Source of the DNA: Lawsonella sp012842085
Lineage (GTDB): Bacteria; Actinomycetota; Actinomycetes; Mycobacteriales; Mycobacteriaceae
Length of the DNA: 64,000 nucleotides
Assembly: GCA_036749735.1 (NCBI GenBank)
Contig: DAINXV010000001.1
Span: 620,001-684,000 of the forward strand
Direction: 5' to 3'
Positions 58,893 through 64,000 of the stretch are shown here, piece by piece. A model generated the notes under the pieces. The model ran no database searches, was not told the origin of the DNA, and saw nothing but the letters and a program-made list of their open reading frames with translations. Each line of letters opens with the position of its first letter. The first letter of the stretch is position 1. Both the position numbers and the translations under genes were made by a program.

Positions 58893-61157
58893 CTAGCGCC
58901 AGAGGACTCCGTCGTCCCCATCATCCGGGAAAAATGGATCCGGATCGCGGGTGACGGTGGTGGGGGGAGCTAAAGGATTTTCCAAACCTGGCAGGCCCGG
59001 CAAAGTGGGTCGCGTAATGGTGATGTCGTCGAGGAAACCGCCCTCGTCGTCCTTATCCTTATCTTTGTCTTTGTCTTTGTCCTTATCGGCAGTGGAGGGG
59101 TCATTTTGGTAGGGGTATCCGGCCTGGCCACCAATAGGATCGGGGGTGGGGAACTGCTTCACTGGCAAATCCTCGTGCGCCCCATTCATCGCCTGTTGCC
59201 ACACATCTGAGGGCAGGGTGGCGCCCCACACGTCAGCCCCATCCTTGGTCTTTAAGGCGGTGCCGTTTTGGGTGCCGAACCATACTGCGGTGGACACCTG
59301 CGGGGTGTAACCCACCATCCAAGCGTCGCGGTTTTTACCTGTTTCGCCCAGCTGCACGGTACCGGTCTTGGAAGCGGAAGGACGACCATTTTTAAGGCCG
59401 TGGTTGTTGGAGTAGGCCGCGACGGGCTGCAAAGCGGAGGAAACATTATCCGCCACCTTCTTCTTCATGCGGCGCTCGCCCTTGGATTTTTCATGCTCAT
59501 AGATGGTGCGACCACTGCCACCGTCGGTGATGGCCTTCTCCACAAAATAGGGCTCATGGTAGACCCCGCGGGCAGCGAAGGTGGCGAAAGACGACGCCAT
59601 GTCGAACGGCCGCACTGGGTACATGCCCAAAATAATGCCGCCCTTAATGCTGCCGTCTTCGTCTTGCAGAGTCTTCTTCCCATCAATGGTCTTCGGGATA
59701 CCGGCCTCAAAAGCCATATCCGCAACATCTTCCGGACCATGCTCGAGGTCCATCATCAGCCGGTAGTAGCTGGTGTTGAGGGACAGGACGGTGGCGCGCG
59801 CAATGGAGCATGTTCCACACGTCATATTGCCGGCATTGCGAATGGTGAGTTTGCCGACTTTGTAGGGCGCGGAGGAATAGTTTTTACTCAGCGGAATATC
59901 CTGATCGAGCGCAGCTGCCAGCCCGAAAACTTTGAAAGATGAACCTGTCATCTGGGAGGACATTGCGTAGTCGAAACCAGCTCCGAGGGATCCGCCATAG
60001 TAGGCCAAGACGCCACCCGTTTTCGGATCAATGGAAACGCCCGCAGCCCGCATCAGCTTGGGCTGGCCTTTCAGGGTTTTCTTCATTGCCTTCAACATCG
60101 CATCTTGTGCATCGGCCGAAATGGTGGTGACGATGCGGAGTCCCTCTACCGAAATTTCCTGCTCATCAATGCCGTTATCAGAGAGCTCTTTAAGTACTTG
60201 TTGTTTGAGGAGACCGTTGGGGCCAGCAAGTTTATCGTCACCCGCTTTGCTGTCTTTCGGGTTCTTGGTCTTGGGGAAGCGCATGCTGTCGGCATCCTCG
60301 GGGCTTATCCAGCCTTGCCCTTTCATGCCGGCAACCACATAATTCCAGCGGCGCTTGGAGGCAGTTTCATTCACTGCCGGATCCAGGTTGGAGGGCTGTT
60401 GAATAATGGCGGCCAACAAAACAGCCTCATTGGGTTTGATGTTCTCCACACTCTTGCCGAAATAGGCTTGCGCAGCAGTCTCCACCCCGTAGGTGCCGCG
60501 GCCGAAGTAGATGGTGTTGAGGTAGGCCGTGAGAATATCGTCCTTGGACCACTGGTTGGCCATCTTCATGGCGAGGACTAGTTCTTTAAACTTGCGCCAG
60601 TAGCTGCGCTTATTGCCGACTAGTGCGTTCTTCACATATTGCTGGGTGATGGTGGATCCACCACCCGCGTCGTTACCGGTTACCTGCCCGATGGCGGCAC
60701 GGCCGAAACCGCTGATGGAGAATCCTTTATTGGTTTCAAAGTCGCGGTCCTCCGCGGCCATGGTGGCGTATTTGAGGGAGCGCGGAATCTGCTCCGAGGA
60801 GACTTCTTTTCGGTTCCCCGCTTCCGGGATGATGGTTCCTAACACGGTTTTTTCGTCGTTGGCGAGGATCGTCACCCGCTGTGGTGTGGGAATATCACCG
60901 GGGGCGGGCACACGGGCGAAAACGTACATCATGACGAAAAGCAGGATCGACGCAACGATAATTCCCAGGATGAGAATACCTAGCCACTTAAAAATGGAGG
61001 CAGTGATAGCAGCGGGGCTACCTTTGGCAGCGGAACGGCGTTTCCCTCCCGAATTGCCACGAGCTTTTTTCAACACCCCAGAGCCCTTTTGCTGGACGTG
61101 CTGAATTACCGCACCCAGACTTGTTTCGGGCTCATCAGGACGACCGTGTTTCGCCAT
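58893..61157 (-). CDS. ponA: Class A penicillin-binding protein (PonA1-like)
   Basis: Bifunctional glycosyltransferase/D,D-transpeptidase of peptidoglycan. The 754 residues have a basic cytoplasmic N-terminus (~50), one helix (WLGILILGIIVASILLFVMM), a GT51 domain (catalytic Glu in AAEDRDFETNKG, GGGSTITQQYVKNAL, KFKELVLAMKM), and a transpeptidase domain with SxxK in TGSSFKVF, SLN in LSLNTSYY and KTG in SASKTGTVQ. The C-terminus is Asp/Lys repeats and a Pro-rich tail; no PASTA domain. Order ponA - rpsF - ssb - rplI - dnaB matches Rv0050-Rv0058. ATG 61157 has AAGGAG nine bases upstream. Confidence 0.95.
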   Translation of the reverse strand: MAKHGRPDEPETSLGAVIQHVQQKGSGVLKKARGNSGGKRRSAAKGSPAAITASIFKWLGILILGIIVASILLFVMMYVFARVPAPGDIPTPQRVTILANDEKTVLGTIIPEAGNRKEVSSEQIPRSLKYATMAAEDRDFETNKGFSISGFGRAAIGQVTGNDAGGGSTITQQYVKNALVGNKRSYWRKFKELVLAMKMANQWSKDDILTAYLNTIYFGRGTYGVETAAQAYFGKSVENIKPNEAVLLAAIIQQPSNLDPAVNETASKRRWNYVVAGMKGQGWISPEDADSMRFPKTKNPKDSKAGDDKLAGPNGLLKQQVLKELSDNGIDEQEISVEGLRIVTTISADAQDAMLKAMKKTLKGQPKLMRAAGVSIDPKTGGVLAYYGGSLGAGFDYAMSSQMTGSSFKVFGLAAALDQDIPLSKNYSSAPYKVGKLTIRNAGNMTCGTCSIARATVLSLNTSYYRLMMDLEHGPEDVADMAFEAGIPKTIDGKKTLQDEDGSIKGGIILGMYPVRPFDMASSFATFAARGVYHEPYFVEKAITDGGSGRTIYEHEKSKGERRMKKKVADNVSSALQPVAAYSNNHGLKNGRPSASKTGTVQLGETGKNRDAWMVGYTPQVSTAVWFGTQNGTALKTKDGADVWGATLPSDVWQQAMNGAHEDLPVKQFPTPDPIGGQAGYPYQNDPSTADKDKDKDKDKDKDDEGGFLDDITITRPTLPGLPGLENPLAPPTTVTRDPDPFFPDDGDDGVLWR
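59051..59086 (-). repeat. Hexanucleotide tandem repeat in ponA coding the DK repeat
   Basis: Six 6-bp units (CCTTAT or CTTTGT on the plus strand) encode alternating Asp-Lys in the extracytoplasmic tail. Units are in frame, so slippage would change tail length in steps of two residues without a frameshift. Confidence 0.8.
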
Positions 61158-61307
61158 ACGGTTAGTCTCCTTGTGAAGTGCACTTATGCGTCCGACAAAT
61201 CATTCGCCGTAGTACCCTATCTTATCCATCAACTGGATTCTTGACGACCTGATCTAAAACACCGCGTCACAAACTGGAAAAATAGTGTGCCATTGTCTGG
61301 CGACAGA

Positions 61308-61324
61308 TATATCGGCTCGATATA
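61308..61324. promoter_or_regulatory. Palindrome in the padR upstream region
   Basis: TATATCG (61308-61314) and CGATATA (61318-61324) are perfectly inverted around GCT, ~100 bp before padR and between divergent ponA and padR. It may be an autoregulatory PadR site; it lacks the classical ATGT-N8-ACAT form. Confidence 0.4.
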
Positions 61325-61426
61325 CTGGGGTGTCAGTTCTGAATCTGCTGTGAACAGTCGGTAACCTCCACGTGACCAGGTTTCTACTAACCGGTTTAAG
61401 CGGGGACCATCTGGGAAAGGAGCCCT

Positions 61427-61969
61427 GTGCTGGAGATCGCAGTACTCGGTTTACTCTCCCAAGAACCTATGCACGGCTACTACATCCGCAAAGTCCTCAC
61501 CGAAATGACTGGCGGGCTGTTTGGCATTTCGTATGGTTCCCTCTACCCCATCTTGAACCGGCTAGAAGAAGGCGGCTACATCAAATCATCGGAGGAGGAT
61601 ACTCCTTTCATCGGTCGCCGCAAAGCCAAAAAAGTTTACGAAGTCACCGACGCTGGCACACAGCACTTCCAGGACCTACTGGCAGATATCAACAAAAATG
61701 CTTTCAATGACGAAGATTTCGGCATTCGGTTAGCGTTCTTCGACAAAACACCTCCGACTGCGCGACTCCAGCTACTGGAAGGCCGCCGGCGGTTACTTGA
61801 GGAACGGCGCGACCGTTTGATGGGATCCGTTGAAGACCCCACTGCACCACTCACCGAGGTTGCCCTCAATACTTCGCCCTACAGCAAGGGCTTACACGAA
61901 CTTACTTTGGACTCCACCAAACGTGAGATCGCATGGGTCAACAAACTCATTGAAAACGAATCCACCTAA
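61427..61969 (+). CDS. PadR-family transcriptional regulator (Rv0047c-like)
   Basis: The 180 residues start with the winged-helix domain LEIAVLGLLSQEPMHGYYIRKVL ... GISYGSLYPILNRLEEGGYI, then the wing and VYEVTDAG, followed by a long coiled-coil C-terminal dimerisation region (RLQLLEGRRRLLEERRDRLM). GTG 61427 has AAAGGAG four bases upstream. It precedes ino1 by 73 bp on the same strand; Rv0047c and ino1 (Rv0046c) are adjacent in M. tuberculosis, so control of inositol synthesis is plausible but unproven. Confidence 0.9.
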   Translation: MLEIAVLGLLSQEPMHGYYIRKVLTEMTGGLFGISYGSLYPILNRLEEGGYIKSSEEDTPFIGRRKAKKVYEVTDAGTQHFQDLLADINKNAFNDEDFGIRLAFFDKTPPTARLQLLEGRRRLLEERRDRLMGSVEDPTAPLTEVALNTSPYSKGLHELTLDSTKREIAWVNKLIENEST

Positions 61970-62042
61970 ACTCAGGGCTCCTGTACCGCGAGTGGATTAA
62001 CAACTACACAACATCCGTATTAACTACAGCTAAGGAGTTATC

Positions 62043-63191
62043 GTGGCGGATAACAAAATTCGCGTCGCCATTGTAGGCCTCGGCAACTGTGCATCGTCTT
62101 TGGTGCAGGGCATCGAGTACTACAAGGACGCTAAGCCAGAAGACACCGTACCGGGCCTTATGCACGTCGTGTTCGGTGGCTACCACATCAACGATATTGA
62201 GTGGTCAGCTTGCTTCGACGTGGACAAGACCAAGGTTGGTCTGGACATCAACGAAGCAATGTGGAATGGCCTCAACTGCACCATCAAGTTCAGTGACGTT
62301 CCCGAAACTGGCGTCAAAGTACAGCGTGGACCCACCCTTGACGGCTTCGGCAAGTACTACAAGGAAGTTGCCGAAGAATCCACCGCAGACCCCGTCGACG
62401 TGGTGCAGGTTCTGAAAGACACCAAAACTGACGTCCTCGTCTCCTACCTCCCGGTGGGCTCTGAAGAAGCAGACAAATACTACGCCCAGTGCTGCATTGA
62501 TGCCGGGGTAGCTTTCGTCAACGCGCTGCCGGTCTTCATTGCCTCTGACCCCGAGTGGGCGCAAAAATTCACCGACGCTGGTGTTCCGATCGTGGGTGAC
62601 GACATTAAGTCCCAGGTGGGTGCCACCATTACCCACCGCGTCATGGCACGCCTCTTCGAAGAGCGCGGCGTGCGCCTGGACCGCACCTCCCAGCTGAACG
62701 TGGGCGGCAACATGGACTTCATGAATATGCTGGAACGCGACCGTTTGGAATCCAAGAAGATCTCCAAGACGCGTGCCGTCACCTCCATCGTGCCGCACCC
62801 CATGGCGGACCGTGACGTCCACATCGGACCCTCCGACCATGTCGAGTGGCTAGATGACCGCAAGTGGGCTTACGTCCGCTTGGAAGGCACCACCTTCGGC
62901 GACGTGCCCCTGAACCTCGAATACAAGCTGGAAGTGTGGGACTCCCCCAACTCGGCCGGCATCATCATTGACGCCATCCGTGCCGCCAAGCTGGCTTTGG
63001 ATCGCGGCATTGGCGGACCGGTGTGGGCACCCTCCTCCTACTTCATGAAGTCTCCTCCGCGCCAGCTGCCGGATGACCGGGCTCGTCGCGCCGTCGAGGA
63101 CTACATCGAGAAGGGCGAAGAATGGCCCACCGACCTCACTGAGGCTTCCGTGTGGAAGGCTGGCGAATCCCCCGAGGATTGGCGCGCCTAA
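62043..63191 (+). CDS. ino1: Myo-inositol-1-phosphate synthase
   Basis: Ino1 converts glucose-6-phosphate to inositol-1-phosphate with NAD, feeding phosphatidylinositol, PIMs, LM/LAM and mycothiol. The 382 residues match the short actinobacterial form: NAD-binding RVAIVGLGNCASSLVQGIEYY, NALPVFIASDPEW, GDDIKSQVGATITHRV (active-site Lys region), NVGGNMDFMNML and the SKKISKT-type loop. GTG 62043 has AAGGAG five bases upstream. A strong terminator follows. Confidence 0.96.
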   Translation: MADNKIRVAIVGLGNCASSLVQGIEYYKDAKPEDTVPGLMHVVFGGYHINDIEWSACFDVDKTKVGLDINEAMWNGLNCTIKFSDVPETGVKVQRGPTLDGFGKYYKEVAEESTADPVDVVQVLKDTKTDVLVSYLPVGSEEADKYYAQCCIDAGVAFVNALPVFIASDPEWAQKFTDAGVPIVGDDIKSQVGATITHRVMARLFEERGVRLDRTSQLNVGGNMDFMNMLERDRLESKKISKTRAVTSIVPHPMADRDVHIGPSDHVEWLDDRKWAYVRLEGTTFGDVPLNLEYKLEVWDSPNSAGIIIDAIRAAKLALDRGIGGPVWAPSSYFMKSPPRQLPDDRARRAVEDYIEKGEEWPTDLTEASVWKAGESPEDWRA

Positions 63192-63250
63192 GCATTCGCA
63201 GAGCGATGTACTGTAACGAGACACCGCCGCTATAAGTAAATAACGGATAG

Positions 63251-63292
63251 AGCAGTGGCGAGTAAGTTTGCGCTTACTCGCCACTGCTTTTT
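63251..63292 (+). terminator. Terminator of ino1
   Basis: A perfect 16-bp stem (63251-63266 and 63273-63288), loop TTTGCG, followed by TTTTT, 59 bp past the stop. Confidence 0.9.
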
Positions 63293-63351
63293 AGGATTTT
63301 GTTATTTATTGGAAGCTCATGGAAACGGAGCTTCTGGACAATGCTGCAAAT

Positions 63352-63389
63352 GCATCAGTGGCCGCCTTTCCGAAGGCGGCCACTGATGC
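63352..63389 (-). terminator. Second strong hairpin, probable terminator of the partial minus-strand gene
   Basis: A perfect 17-bp stem (63352-63368 with 63373-63389) closed by the tetraloop TCCG. On the minus strand it is followed by ATTTGC. It lies within the 312-bp gap between convergent ino1 and the partial gene; the rest of that gap holds nothing else I can support. Confidence 0.65.
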
Positions 63390-63503
63390 GGGAGTACTGA
63401 TTATTGTGCGCAGTACTTTGTAAGTAACTTCCAGCTTAATGTAACTGCTTTACACTCGCATGTTCTCTTAGCTAATTCTTAGCCAAAACCAGAGTGTTTT
63501 TCA

Positions 63504-64000
63504 TCACTTTTGCGACACAACGAACCACATAATATTGCCATTATTAAGCCGCAGCGCAGTCACTCCGAACTTCGAATGCTTCTCCCTAAATAGGGTGTCA
63601 CCTGCGTTAATATTGCGGAAAACAGTGAATGGATCAATTAGTGTGGGTGTCACAAAAATATGCTGGACGAAAGGACTCCACTGATTTTGTGATTTATGCA
63701 CATTCATCGTTAGTGGCAATTGCGCCATCTCAAAAGCCACCCTTTCGGGGGTAATATTGTCTCTTTCGAGGCGTGCCTGCACTGTTGCGGCAAGCGAATC
63801 AGACCACATCTGTGCACGTACCGACGGGGACACCCCAACAGGTACCCCATGGGCATTAAAGGCTTGTTGCAGCGACACTTGGTAGATCGGTAATAAAACC
63901 GCAGTCTTCACCACATCCAGGGCTGCATTGGCCGTTTGCTGCTCGGGATCCGAGCCATCTTCCTGCTGCCACTGTTGGGCAACATTCACCAGAATTCGGA
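63504..64000 (-). CDS. Unrecognised protein, 5' end outside window (possible CAP/SCP-like domain)
   Basis: The frame is open to the window edge, so the N-terminus is missing; ~165 residues are visible. It starts ILVNVAQQWQ, is helical in the middle (QMWSDSLAATVQARLERDN) and ends ALRLNNGNIMWFVVSQK. The I-x-x-N start and the terminal strand before the stop recall CAP-domain (SCP) proteins, but the CAP signature residues are not clear, so I do not assign a family. Composition is more AT-rich than neighbours. Confidence 0.6.
   Translation of the reverse strand, partial: RILVNVAQQWQQEDGSDPEQQTANAALDVVKTAVLLPIYQVSLQQAFNAHGVPVGVSPSVRAQMWSDSLAATVQARLERDNITPERVAFEMAQLPLTMNVHKSQNQWSPFVQHIFVTPTLIDPFTVFRNINAGDTLFREKHSKFGVTALRLNNGNIMWFVVSQK

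Noticed and set aside
63319..63423. 34-codon ATG frame after ino1 with a GGAAG upstream
   Set aside because: Most of it is the perfect hairpin at 63352-63389, which explains the base pattern better as a terminator; the encoded peptide is not protein-like.
1..64000. CRISPR arrays, insertion sequences, prophage, tRNA or rRNA genes
   Set aside because: No repeat-spacer pattern, transposase, integrase, phage structural gene or tRNA-like TTC-loop context was seen by eye.

Overview
The window looks like chromosome of a mycolic-acid-containing actinomycete (order Mycobacteriales/Corynebacteriales) of moderate GC. The evidence is gene content and order: the arabinan glycosyltransferase AftD, an MmpL3-type trehalose-monomycolate exporter, the MtrP/TmaT/DUF3068 envelope genes, a GTP-type PEP carboxykinase, a Zmp1-type peptidase, a PonA1-type penicillin-binding protein and inositol-phosphate synthase. 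Most of these keep the neighbourhoods they have in M. tuberculosis (Rv0198c-Rv0236c and Rv0046c-Rv0058). The absence of rpsR between ssb and rplI recalls Corynebacterium. The genus cannot be fixed by eye; Lawsonella is a guess. I see no prophage, insertion sequence, CRISPR array, tRNA or rRNA.

Layout. 1-0.84 kb: 3' end of a SulP anion transporter. 0.87-7.27 kb: a minus-strand tryptophan operon trpE-trpG-trpD-trpCB-trpA, with TrpC and TrpB fused into one protein and a probable leaderless leader peptide (Trp-Arg-Trp) in front. 7.3-11.6 kb: an acyltransferase, a lipid kinase, a small lipoprotein and a UspA protein. 11.6-24.9 kb: the cell-envelope cluster: a DUF2613 small protein, AftD, a TmaT-like acyltransferase, a DUF3068 protein, a flippase, a GT-C-like membrane protein, a GT4 glycosyltransferase, MtrP and a secreted DUF4185 protein (the D-arabinanase family). 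Genes alternate in strand and their 3' ends overlap. 25-35.7 kb: pckA with a CRP/GlxR-type site, a three-gene unknown operon, trmB, a NYN-domain protein, mmpL3, a flippase-like membrane protein and a GH25 lysozyme. 35.7-42.3 kb: Zmp1, YhgE/Pip, an L,D-transpeptidase, a 6C small RNA and a tandem UspA protein. 42.4-55.5 kb: an RluA-type pseudouridine synthase, an ABC exporter whose permease is split in two, a second NYN protein, PhoD with a Pho-box-like repeat, a TetR/MFS efflux pair with a clear operator, a secreted GH43-like protein and two fluoride channels. 55.5-64 kb: dnaB, a dense DnaA-box cluster, rplI, ssb, rpsF, ponA, padR, ino1 and a partial gene at the edge.

How it works together. 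Much of the window builds, exports or trims the mycolyl-arabinogalactan-peptidoglycan envelope: AftD extends arabinan, TmaT/MtrP/MmpL3 handle trehalose monomycolate export, PonA, the L,D-transpeptidase and GH25 act on peptidoglycan, and two secreted beta-propeller-type proteins may trim arabinan. Ino1 supplies inositol for PI mannosides and LM/LAM. The signals most worth follow-up are the DnaA-box cluster between rplI and dnaB, the 6C RNA whose first C-loop is perfectly complementary to the mtrP start region, the TrpC-TrpB fusion with its leaderless leader, and the split permease.
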